Below are positions 33,223-41,452 of a stretch of 64,000 nt of DNA, in pieces. The position numbers were made by a program, and so were the translations under genes. Source of the DNA: Chloroflexota bacterium. Lineage in GTDB: Bacteria > Chloroflexota > Anaerolineae > 4572-78 > J111. The DNA lies in NCBI GenBank assembly GCA_016860845.1, contig BOKF01000019.1:1-64000 (forward strand), written 5' to 3'. A model generated the notes under the pieces. That model made no database searches and was not told where the DNA came from. It saw only the letters and a program-made list of their open reading frames with translations. Every line of letters starts with the position of its first letter. Positions within the stretch are counted from its first letter, which is position 1.

Positions 33223-33774
33223 TCACCCCCCGGATAGCGGTAAAGTTGGGTTTGGCTCGGGTGTCCCTTCTATTTGCTGCTTAAGTTCCTTGGCCAATGG
33301 CGCGGCCTCAATATTTTCAAGGCCCCAGGGTGGTTTTGCCCTAAACCCAATGAAAGGGATTGTCTCGGCATAAAAAATTACCTCGACCCCGCTCAACTCA
33401 ACCCCCATATCGGCGGCCACGCCAACCGCTGTGCCAACGAGCATCACGGCGGCCTGGGTTGTCTCTTGCTGGGTCGGGGGAACACTGGGAACTTCATAAA
33501 CCAAGACAAAGCCCGTGTTGTCTGGGAACAAGGCCGTAGGTCGGTTTATGAACAGGCTAATTGTTGCCTGACGACCCGCGTAGGGGATAGTGTCATCTAC
33601 GGCGAGCCGGTGGGAAATTTCGTTCACAAAGGCTTCATCGGGGGGTAAATCGGTTGAGGGATTAGGTGCTTGGGGGGTAAAGGTTGGAGTGGCTCCTTGG
33701 AGAGTGGGAGTTGGAGCCGGGCTGATACAGGCTGACAGGATGGCTGCGGCAAGGATGGCTAAAAGGGGCTTCTT
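33223..33774 (-). CDS. lipoprotein without a canonical start codon
   Basis: The conserved-looking body starts at GTG 33627, but the same frame is open upstream to 33783 and encodes a textbook lipoprotein signal KKPLLAILAAAILSAC followed by a Pro/Thr-rich linker (ISPAPTPTLQGATPTFTP). The lipobox is LSAC. An SD-like GGGAGA lies just before, but the codon expected to be ATG is AAG (33774-33772), after an in-frame TAG. Either the start has mutated, the base calls are wrong, or an unusual start is used. The body (~134 residues) is a mixed alpha/beta domain of unknown family. First gene of a three-gene cluster with two small proteins. Confidence 0.55.
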   Translation of the reverse strand, partial: KKPLLAILAAAILSACISPAPTPTLQGATPTFTPQAPNPSTDLPPDEAFVNEISHRLAVDDTIPYAGRQATISLFINRPTALFPDNTGFVLVYEVPSVPPTQQETTQAAVMLVGTAVGVAADMGVELSGVEVIFYAETIPFIGFRAKPPWGLENIEAAPLAKELKQQIEGTPEPNPTLPLSGG

Positions 33775-33907
33775 TGGGTCTCCCTAATGGCCTCCAGTAT
33801 ATCATACCTGGAGGCCAGTGACAACGATTAAAGTTTTTTCGATTATTCTCGAAGCATTGTTTGATGGGACGGCCTGTGCTACAATCAGCCCAATGAGTAA
33901 AGGAAAG

Positions 33908-34675
33908 ATGACAACTCTTCAAACGGAATGGAGTGGTCGGCATATCGGCAAAGACCAGCTCCGCTCTGAAGTCTGGTCACGTCTTATGGAACAAGGAGTG
34001 GCGATTGGCCAACCGTTTGGGCATATTCCCAAGTTCAAAGGGGCTGATCAAGCCGCCGAACGATTGGCTAGCTTGCCAATCTGGCAGCATGCGCGGGTTA
34101 TTAAGTCCAACCCCGACTCACCTCAACAGCCCGTGCGTGGGCGGGCTTTGCTGGATGGAAAGAAGCTTTATATGGCTGTACCTCGCCTGGCTCAGGAGCG
34201 CTGCTTTGTCGAGCTAACAAAGGCTGACCTTGAACAACAGGGTATCAGTTTGAAAACCGCTGCTACTATCAAAGGGGCAATGCGCTATGGCCGCTTAGTC
34301 TTTTTTTCCGAGATGGAGCCGATTGACTTGGTGGTGACCGGTTGCGTGGCAGTGTCGCGGGATGGCGGGCGCACTGGCAAAGGGGCCGGCTTTGCTGACC
34401 TTGAGCTGGGTATTTTGCGGCAGATGGGTTTAATTAGAGCAGATACACCCATTGTCACGACCGTACATTCTCTGCAATTGGTCGAGAGTGCGCAATTGCC
34501 CATGCAGGTGCATGATTGGTCTTTGACCTGGATCGTGACGCCCGATGAAGTGATCGAAACCCACTCTACCCGATCGCAGCCGTTGGGGTTGGACTGGACC
34601 AGAATCCAGCCCGAACAGGTTGAAACCATCCCTGTGCTGCGCAAATTGAAAGCGCAAGTGAGTCACGAGGGCTGA
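33908..34675 (+). CDS. 5-formyltetrahydrofolate cyclo-ligase-like protein (COG0212 type)
   Basis: 255 residues from ATG 33908 (AAAGGAAAG upstream). Begins with helix DQLRSEVWSRLMEQGV, then the cyclo-ligase-like core: FKGADQAAERL, LPIWQHARVIKSNPDSPQQP, a metal/nucleotide loop TGCVAVSRDGGRTGKGAGFADLELG (the RxGxGxGFxDxE-type signature) and TTVHSLQLV. This longer variety (MTHFSD-like) is of uncertain substrate. Stop is 3 bp before the next gene, so the two form an operon. Confidence 0.8.
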   Translation: MTTLQTEWSGRHIGKDQLRSEVWSRLMEQGVAIGQPFGHIPKFKGADQAAERLASLPIWQHARVIKSNPDSPQQPVRGRALLDGKKLYMAVPRLAQERCFVELTKADLEQQGISLKTAATIKGAMRYGRLVFFSEMEPIDLVVTGCVAVSRDGGRTGKGAGFADLELGILRQMGLIRADTPIVTTVHSLQLVESAQLPMQVHDWSLTWIVTPDEVIETHSTRSQPLGLDWTRIQPEQVETIPVLRKLKAQVSHEG

Positions 34676-34678
34676 AGG

Positions 34679-35233
34679 GTGAGCCATCGGCCCGTCATTC
34701 TCTTAACTGGCCACCCTGGCGTGGGAAAAAGCACGATCATCCAGGCGGTGGTATCACGACTAAGCCATCGCACCGGTGGCTTCTATACCCGAGAAGTCCG
34801 TGTTGCCAGCCAACGGACGGGATTTGAAATTGTCACACTAGCGGGCGAGACTGACCTCCTGGCAACTAGTTCGCCAGAAATCACTTTCTCCGCGGAGGCT
34901 TCTTTTGGGAAATACCGAGTTAATCTGGCAGCCATTAATAAACTGGCAGTGCCGGCCGTGCGCCAGGCAATGGCACAGGGGCAGATCGTAGTTATTGATG
35001 AAATCGGGCCGATGGAGCTTCTGTCAGAGAGATTTTGCAAAGCTGTACAGGAACTTCTCGACGCTCCAATTGTTGTTCTTGGCGCCATTGTGGAGCGTCC
35101 CCATCCCTTTGCTGACCAAGTCAAACGACATCCTCGCGTTCAACTCAGACAAGTAATGCCAGTCAATCGAAACCAACTTCCTGGACAGCTCGAGGTTGAG
35201 TTGAGACAATGGTTGGGTAGACTTGAAGGCTAG
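34679..35233 (+). CDS. nucleoside-triphosphatase, THEP1 family
   Basis: 184 residues, GTG start at 34679. Walker A LLTGHPGVGKSTII (~8-21), family signature TGGFYTREVR (~32-41) and Walker B VVIDEIGPMELLS (~101-113). THEP1 enzymes hydrolyse NTPs in vitro; their cellular role is unclear. Three bases after the COG0212-type gene. Confidence 0.88.
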   Translation: MSHRPVILLTGHPGVGKSTIIQAVVSRLSHRTGGFYTREVRVASQRTGFEIVTLAGETDLLATSSPEITFSAEASFGKYRVNLAAINKLAVPAVRQAMAQGQIVVIDEIGPMELLSERFCKAVQELLDAPIVVLGAIVERPHPFADQVKRHPRVQLRQVMPVNRNQLPGQLEVELRQWLGRLEG

Positions 35234-35299
35234 TTGTCATTGTAGCTCGCTGACGATATTGAAATAAGTTAGTAACCGTGCTCGAAAATCTGACCAGAT

Positions 35300-35734
35300 A
35301 TGACTATCTCGAATGAGAGTTGTGCGTTTTGTAAAATTATCCGGGGCGAGGAACGGGGCTATGTAGTCTTTGAGGATGAGACCTCACTTGCGTTCCTGGA
35401 TCGTCGCCCCCTCTTTCCAGGTCATTGTCTGCTCGTGCCAAAAGCTCACTACCAGACCCTTAATGACCTGCCCTCAGAATTAATTGCTCCTCTTTTTGCC
35501 AATACCCGACTCCTGGCTCAAGCAGTGGAACAGGGTCTAGATGCAGAGGGGACTTTCGTCGCCATCAACAACCGGGTTAGCCAGAGCGTGCCCCACCTGC
35601 ATATCCACATCGTACCGCGCCGTAAGAAAGATGGCCTGAAGGGATTCTTCTGGCCGCGTAGCAAATATGAGAGCGAAACGGCTATCTTGGAAGTGCAGCA
35701 GAAGATTCGCTCTGCTGCTACCCGACTGAAGTAA
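35300..35734 (+). CDS. HIT family protein
   Basis: 144 residues. N-terminal CAFCKIIRGEE, core strand GHCLLVPKAHY and the histidine triad HLHIHIVPR (~98-106). Probably a nucleotide hydrolase or transferase such as an Ap4A or adenosine-phosphoramidate hydrolase. The first cysteines suggest the zinc-containing subgroup. Confidence 0.9.
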   Translation: MTISNESCAFCKIIRGEERGYVVFEDETSLAFLDRRPLFPGHCLLVPKAHYQTLNDLPSELIAPLFANTRLLAQAVEQGLDAEGTFVAINNRVSQSVPHLHIHIVPRRKKDGLKGFFWPRSKYESETAILEVQQKIRSAATRLK

Positions 35735-35803
35735 ATTAGAGCGCACAACACAGCAGTCTCCTTAAACCGGCACCTCAGAAATTGGGTTGCAAGGAGATCA
35801 ATA

Positions 35804-38062
35804 TTAATTAAATGTACGCTTCGCCAAGGGCTGCTCAATCTCCTGTAACTTTCCTTCCAACCGCTCTGCCTCCTTCCGCATTCCCAAGCGAGTGGCAAGA
35901 TGAAGCGCCTTGTCATAGACTTCACGCGCTTTGTCAAAATGACCAGTTGCTTTCTCTAAATCGCCCAAATTTTCTTGGAGGCGAGCTTCTGTGTCTGCAT
36001 CAGGGTATGACTTGAGGACATTCGCCCCATCCTCTAAATAAGAACGAGCCGCATCTAATCTCCCTTCAGCAAGCGCAATCTCTCCTAGCCATCGCAATAT
36101 GTAGAGTATTCGTGGATGAGATTTTCTGGCCTCTGGTAGCAACTCTAAAAGATCATGTTCCGCCTCTCGATAGTGACCCATTGCATACGCTGTTCTGGCC
36201 AGAAAAGCTTTTGCCAGAAGTATGCCAAGTTCGTGCTCGATCTCTTCTGCTAGTTCCAAGGATTCGGTGAAAAGCTGATGAGCTTGAGCGTAATCACCTT
36301 CTAGCACACAGGACCAACCTAAGTCACGTAGAAATTGCGCAACTCTTTGGTGAAGACCATTCTGCCGAGCAATTTCTAGTCCTTCCTCCCAAGCTTGGCG
36401 CGCTTTCAACTCATCTCCTTGAGTAAAATAGGTCCACCCCAGCCGGGTCCGTAAACCGACCTGACTTGCAGGTGTTTGGGCCACTTCCAAAGCACGACGG
36501 CATAGATTAAGTCGTTCGTTCCATTCGCCTTCCTCTAAGAGAAAGGTTGAAATTCTCTCTACCAATCGTACCGCTTTTGTAAGCTCGTGTCCAAAACACC
36601 AGTCAATGGCTAATCGAATATTATTGATCTCGTCCCGAAGCTCTTCCCTATGGCTCACAGCCCCTCCTATCTCATCGTCGCCATACAATTCAGCATATTC
36701 GACAAAGAAATCACTCCACCGCTCCCTCGCTGCTTGCTCCCACTCCGGCGCTTCGAGCAGTTTAGAGCCGACGAAGGCCAGCGTCAGGGGGTGGACACTG
36801 TAACGTTGCCGGACTTCCTCCAGCGCCTCGTTTACCTCCAACAGCGACATCTCCACTAATTGGCCGATAGCCGCGTCCAGGTAGTAACCTTCCACTCCCG
36901 CTGCTGCGCCAAGCGCAGTCTTGCTGGCCGATTCGCTAAAGAAGGACATAGCCATCAACAGATGACAAGCGTCTTGGCTCATAATTTGCCAGGTGTGGCC
37001 GAAAATGTAGTTGAAGATGTCGCCTACCTCCCGTCCGGCCTGGTAGAGAGCATTGACTAAACTATCCAGGGCCAGGCCGCCTTGTTTCAGATAGCCTAGG
37101 GCAGTCACCAAAGCATAAGGGTTACCATCGGTGACGGTTATCAAGGGTTTGAGGGTCTCGTCGGTAGCTCTGATTACGGTTGATAGTTGCAGTCGCCTGG
37201 CGTGACGGCGAATTAGTTCCAGTGCCTCAGTTTCCGGCAAACCTCTGAGGGACACCGGCCAGACGGTGCGGAGTTGGCCATGGCGGGTAGTGATGAGCGC
37301 CTTGCTCGGCTCTGGGATATTTTGCAGGTAGGCGATCAGCGGCTGAGCGGTCACCGTCTCAAAATTGTCAGCGATGATGAGGACACGATGACTCCGCAGC
37401 AAGTGGTCCACTTCGACTGGTTTCTCCGCTGGCGGGGTTTGTTGAATAATATAGGGGTAGTTAAGCACACGGGCAATCGTGTTCAGCAGATCATTGAGCA
37501 TGATGGTCTGATTCTTGGCAGAAATGAAGACACAAGCCTCAAAAGGGACATCCAAGTTGGCCGAGCCACCACTTAAGCAGGCCCAGCCGACTTCAATCGC
37601 CAAGGTGGTCTTGCCGATACCACCCATGCCTTCGATCGAAATGAGAGGCCAACGTGAAGCTAAACCCTCGATAATCTGAGCCATCTCGTTCTCGCGGCCC
37701 AAGAACTCGCCGCTGTGGGGCGGTAGGTTATGGTAAATCAGCTTGACCCCAGCAGCCAGGGGAGATTGCTCTGGGCAAAGTTCGTCAAGTAACTGTTGGC
37801 GGTCGTAGTAGCGGGCTTGAGTCAGGAAGCGGTCAAGCCACTGGCGACCACGCCTGCCGTTCTGCACAATGTGGCGGGCCAGAAATTCCACTTGGGTCTC
37901 ATCCTTGGGCACCCAGCCCTTGCGCCAACGTTGTACGGTATCGGCAGAGTAGCCCAGAGCCTGGGCAATCTCCGCTTCAATGACGTTAATGTCCCGCCCC
38001 TGGCGAGCTTTGATGCTGTGGATGCCTTCCGTCAAGACCTGACCGAATAATCGGTTTTGCAT
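35804..38062 (-). CDS. STAND regulator 1: HTH, NB-ARC and TPR
   Basis: 752 residues. N-terminal HTH (~28-60: IEAEIAQALGYSADTVQRWR); NB-ARC NTPase with Walker A IEGMGGIGKTTLA (~147-159), Walker B VLIIADNFETV (~232-242), an ITTRHG sensor and a GNPYAL (GLPL-like) motif (~325); then about seven TPR-like helical repeats from ~500 to the end. STAND proteins switch on ATP binding after ligand sensing; this type serves as transcription regulators or immune sensors. An 11-bp-arm inverted repeat lies 20 bp upstream. First of three tandem paralogues; its C-terminal half is very close to STAND 2. Confidence 0.85.
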   Translation of the reverse strand: MQNRLFGQVLTEGIHSIKARQGRDINVIEAEIAQALGYSADTVQRWRKGWVPKDETQVEFLARHIVQNGRRGRQWLDRFLTQARYYDRQQLLDELCPEQSPLAAGVKLIYHNLPPHSGEFLGRENEMAQIIEGLASRWPLISIEGMGGIGKTTLAIEVGWACLSGGSANLDVPFEACVFISAKNQTIMLNDLLNTIARVLNYPYIIQQTPPAEKPVEVDHLLRSHRVLIIADNFETVTAQPLIAYLQNIPEPSKALITTRHGQLRTVWPVSLRGLPETEALELIRRHARRLQLSTVIRATDETLKPLITVTDGNPYALVTALGYLKQGGLALDSLVNALYQAGREVGDIFNYIFGHTWQIMSQDACHLLMAMSFFSESASKTALGAAAGVEGYYLDAAIGQLVEMSLLEVNEALEEVRQRYSVHPLTLAFVGSKLLEAPEWEQAARERWSDFFVEYAELYGDDEIGGAVSHREELRDEINNIRLAIDWCFGHELTKAVRLVERISTFLLEEGEWNERLNLCRRALEVAQTPASQVGLRTRLGWTYFTQGDELKARQAWEEGLEIARQNGLHQRVAQFLRDLGWSCVLEGDYAQAHQLFTESLELAEEIEHELGILLAKAFLARTAYAMGHYREAEHDLLELLPEARKSHPRILYILRWLGEIALAEGRLDAARSYLEDGANVLKSYPDADTEARLQENLGDLEKATGHFDKAREVYDKALHLATRLGMRKEAERLEGKLQEIEQPLAKRTFN

Positions 38063-38081
38063 CTTGTCCTCCTATCCAAAG

Positions 38082-38106
38082 TGGGACAAGCTAATAGCTT
38101 GTCCCA
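38082..38106. promoter_or_regulatory. inverted repeat upstream of STAND 1
   Basis: TGGGACAAGCT-AAT-AGCTTGTCCCA, perfect 11-bp arms, 20 bp before the STAND 1 start. The segment CCAAAGTGGGA at its edge recurs at about 38148. Plausible operator for the HTH of the gene itself. Confidence 0.65.
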
Positions 38107-38205
38107 TTTCCGCCTGTTTTGCTATTAATCTACCATCCCTAGCCTCGCCAAAGTGGGAGTGAAGGCTACGATTTTGCGTAGCTTTTAGCACTGTCGATGA
38201 AGGTA

Positions 38206-39087
38206 TTACTGAAACATAGAAAAGTAGTGCTCGAAGAAGTGCACATTGTCTACCTCACAGGCAACTTCATGCCTCGCATCTAAACCCCCTGGTTTCCAAT
38301 GGGTCTTTCCTTGTGATTCCTCACTCGCCAATTCCACTTCCACCATCCCCTTCTTGAAAACACAGATACGATCATCGAAGATAGTTGCTGCTGCCAAAGG
38401 ATCGTGAAATGTGATAGTATCTCTGTCGCGAAACCAAACCTCGGCAAAGTCGAGGACAGGTCGCAACAAATCAGCCTGGAATTTCTCTTTAACCTGTCTC
38501 GCCGCCATCGTTACTTGACAAGTTACATCCAGACCAACCGAACGATGGACGCTAACCGCAGATCTGTACACGATTGCCGTAGCGTGGGGATCAAGTTGAG
38601 CATTCCACTCAAGCGGGCCGACACTGCGAAAACGATCGGTAAAGACTCCACACATCATCGTCAAGCCCTTCAGAAGATAGGGGATCTCGGGGTCTACCCT
38701 AAACAGGAGACCGATATTCGTCAGTGGGCCAATGGTTAAAAGGACAACCTCCCCAGGATATTGACGGATCGTCTGTCTCAGAAACTCTATCGCCTGTCCC
38801 CGTGGAAAATATTGGTCATGATCCCAATTCTTCAAGGCTACGACCTGTGGAGCGCTTGTCTGTTTCTGAGGCACAAGGAGTGGATCTTCAGCGCCCGGAA
38901 AGATGGGAACCTCTGGGCCGGCTACCTTGCAGAGAGCGCTAGCCAGCATAGCTCGTTTGTCTACTTCGCCGGAGACGGTGGTAATACCCAGCAATTCACA
39001 TTCAGGCTGGGCCAGCAAGTAAGCCAGACAAACGGCATCATCAATATCGCTGCCAATATCTGTATCGAGAAGGAGCTTTATCGGCAT
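38206..39087 (-). CDS. inosine-uridine preferring nucleoside hydrolase family protein
   Basis: About 293 residues from the ATG at 39087, which has AGGAAAGG nine bases upstream (an ATG at 39096 has no room for it). The calcium/ribose-binding signature [15 protein letters not shown] is at the N-terminus, with [17 protein letters not shown] and [11 protein letters not shown] further on, as in the family. It cleaves N-glycosidic bonds of nucleosides. It sits 15 bp after STAND 2 and before STAND 1 on the same strand, so it is co-transcribed with STAND genes. Confidence 0.85.
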   Translation of the reverse strand: MPIKLLLDTDIGSDIDDAVCLAYLLAQPECELLGITTVSGEVDKRAMLASALCKVAGPEVPIFPGAEDPLLVPQKQTSAPQVVALKNWDHDQYFPRGQAIEFLRQTIRQYPGEVVLLTIGPLTNIGLLFRVDPEIPYLLKGLTMMCGVFTDRFRSVGPLEWNAQLDPHATAIVYRSAVSVHRSVGLDVTCQVTMAARQVKEKFQADLLRPVLDFAEVWFRDRDTITFHDPLAAATIFDDRICVFKKGMVEVELASEESQGKTHWKPGGLDARHEVACEVDNVHFFEHYFSMFQ

Positions 39088-39102
39088 TTTAGACATCCTT
39101 TC

Positions 39103-41358
39103 CTAATTATTCTCATTATCTTGAGGCTTGATCTCCTGTAACTTCGCTTCCAACCACCCTACTTCCTTGCGCATGCCCAAACGGGTACATAGGTGAAGCG
39201 CCTTTTCGTAAGCCTCACGCGCTTTGTCCAGATGGCCGGTTGCTCTTTCCAAATCGCCCCAATTTTGATAAAATTCTGCTTTCTCATCCGCTTCATAGTA
39301 TAATTTAGAGACACTTTTGAAGTCTTCTAAATAATTGCGAGCTTCATCATATTGCTTTTCAGCAATTGCAATTTCTCCTAGAAGTCGCAACACCGCTAGC
39401 GCTTGCCGAGGATGGAATTGTTTGACTCCCCTCCGCAGCAATTCCAAAAAACCCTGCTTTGCTGTCTGATAATCGCCCTTCAAATACGCCCCTCTGGCGC
39501 GAAAGTATTCTGCTTCAATTATGCGAAATTCATAATCCATACTTGTTGCCAATTCGAGAGCCTCGGCATAAAGCCGATCAGCCTGAGAATAATCGCCCTG
39601 TTCAGAATACCAACGACCTGAGTCATGCAGCAGTTGCACCAGTCTTTCGTGAAGGTTGTATTGCCGCGCAATTTCAATACCTTCATCCTGGGCTTTTCGC
39701 GCCCGCTCATCGTCTCCTTGTTCGTAATAACTCCATCCTAACCGCGTCAGCAATCCTGCCCGGCTGGCAGGCGTTCGCGCCACCGCCAAGGCGCGACGAC
39801 ATAGCTCAAGCCGTTCGGGCCACTCGCCTTCATCTAAGAGGAAGGTCGTAATTCGCTCTACCAATCGCACTGCTTTATGGAGGCAGTGCTCAAAACACCA
39901 GTCAATGGCTAATCGAAGGTTCTTGATTTCAGCCCGCAATTCTTCTCTATAGGCTATGGATTCTCCAAAATCATCATCCCCATATAATTCGAGATATTCG
40001 ACAAAGAAATCACTCCATCGCTCCCTCGCCGCCGCCTCCCATTCCGGTGTTAGTTCCTGCTGGGCAAAATCGCGGGTCAAGGGCAGCATGGTAAAACGCC
40101 CACCCGACTGATGGCGACTGATCAGATTCAGATTGAGCAAGCGTTGTTGGGCCTGTTCGACGGCGGACAGGGCCAGACCGGTGGTCGCCGCCAGCGCCTT
40201 GGTGGTAGCTCCGCTGTCCGAGTCGAAAAAGGTCAGTACCAGTAGCACTTCCAGCGCCTCTGGCCAGCGTAGCCGTAGCCGGGCTAGTGTCTCACCGAAA
40301 ATGAAGCGCTGCAAATCATCAGCAGGATCGGCCAGCCTATCGAGTGTCGCCTCAATGGTATATCCCTCCATCGCCAGCAAGCCGACCGCCCACCAAATCG
40401 CTAGTGGTATACCTCGCGTGTAAGTTAGCAAGCGACTCATTGCCTCGTCGTCAAGGGTAATGCCGCGGGCCTCGCATTCCTGAAGCGCCAACTCCGTGGC
40501 TGCTTCTCGGCCGAGTTCCACGAGCCGAATTGGGTAAGGCATATCTTCGTGGAAACGCATAGTAACGATGGCTTTTGTCGGCGGCGGTAAATCGCGCAGA
40601 AACCTGAGCACGTGCGGATCCTCCACTGTCTCCAGGTTGTCTAGAATGAGCAAAACATGGCTGTCGCGCAAAGCCCGATCTACTTCCGCAGGCCGCCGAT
40701 CGTCGGAGACGCGTAGAATGCCCGGCCACTCCAGCACGTCGGCTATGGCCCGGAAGATATCGTCCAGGTTGGTAAAACCCTGGCGCTGAGTCTCGATACC
40801 TTGCGCGGTCAACGCCTCCCGTTTGGCCGACACCCAGATGACGGCATCAAAGCGTCGTCCTGCCGGCAGTTGGAGATAGCCTTCAACTATACGCCAGCCT
40901 ACTTCTAATGCCAGCGCGCTTTTTCCCACGCCGCCCACCCCTTCGATGGGGGCCAGCCAATGCCTGGCTTCAGGTGCGAGCCGTTCGATGATTTGGGCAA
41001 CCTCTCTTTCTCGACCCACCAACCGAATAAAGGGTCGCTGGGGCAGGTTGTGGCGAACGCCGGAGGCCGCCTGGCCAAAGAGCTGGTCGAGTAAGGCCAG
41101 TCGCTCCAGGTGCTCGCCCAGGAATAACACGCGCTCGGCCCAGGCCCGATCCAGACCTGCTTCGGCCACACCTATTTTCACCAGTTGCGCCAGCGTCTCC
41201 GACGATGGTTTGTTTCTGCCGCTTCGCCATCTGTGGATCGTATCCGGGGCAAAGCCCAGCCGCTGCCCCAGTTCGACGTGGGTGGCGGTCATCGTCAAAT
41301 CGCTGCGGGCATTGAGACTTCTCACTAACCGATCAATTAAACGGCCAAGTTCTAACAT
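39103..41358 (-). CDS. STAND regulator 2: HTH, NB-ARC and TPR
   Basis: 751 residues. HTH near ~30-50 (LGQRLGFAPDTIHRWRSGR), Walker A IEGVGGVGKSALA (~139-151), Walker B VLLILDNLETVED (~230-242), VTMRF sensor and RGIPLAIWW (GLPL-type) motif, then TPR repeats. The segment from SDFFVEYLELYGDD onward is nearly the same as in STAND 1, while the NTPase half is more divergent, which suggests recombination of modules. Its stop is 15 bp before the nucleoside hydrolase start. Confidence 0.85.
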   Translation of the reverse strand: MLELGRLIDRLVRSLNARSDLTMTATHVELGQRLGFAPDTIHRWRSGRNKPSSETLAQLVKIGVAEAGLDRAWAERVLFLGEHLERLALLDQLFGQAASGVRHNLPQRPFIRLVGREREVAQIIERLAPEARHWLAPIEGVGGVGKSALALEVGWRIVEGYLQLPAGRRFDAVIWVSAKREALTAQGIETQRQGFTNLDDIFRAIADVLEWPGILRVSDDRRPAEVDRALRDSHVLLILDNLETVEDPHVLRFLRDLPPPTKAIVTMRFHEDMPYPIRLVELGREAATELALQECEARGITLDDEAMSRLLTYTRGIPLAIWWAVGLLAMEGYTIEATLDRLADPADDLQRFIFGETLARLRLRWPEALEVLLVLTFFDSDSGATTKALAATTGLALSAVEQAQQRLLNLNLISRHQSGGRFTMLPLTRDFAQQELTPEWEAAARERWSDFFVEYLELYGDDDFGESIAYREELRAEIKNLRLAIDWCFEHCLHKAVRLVERITTFLLDEGEWPERLELCRRALAVARTPASRAGLLTRLGWSYYEQGDDERARKAQDEGIEIARQYNLHERLVQLLHDSGRWYSEQGDYSQADRLYAEALELATSMDYEFRIIEAEYFRARGAYLKGDYQTAKQGFLELLRRGVKQFHPRQALAVLRLLGEIAIAEKQYDEARNYLEDFKSVSKLYYEADEKAEFYQNWGDLERATGHLDKAREAYEKALHLCTRLGMRKEVGWLEAKLQEIKPQDNENN

Positions 41359-41452
41359 TAGCTCACCTCCTGCGCTGTCTGTTGATACTTATATGCAGGA
41401 TACCATATGGCCCTCACCAATACTTGGAGTGTCGCTCCGATTTTTTGGAGGC

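Noticed and set aside
35804..38062. Avs-type anti-phage STAND protein
   Set aside because: The N-terminal domain is an HTH rather than a nuclease, protease or other known effector, so regulator is the safer call; a defence role is only suggested.
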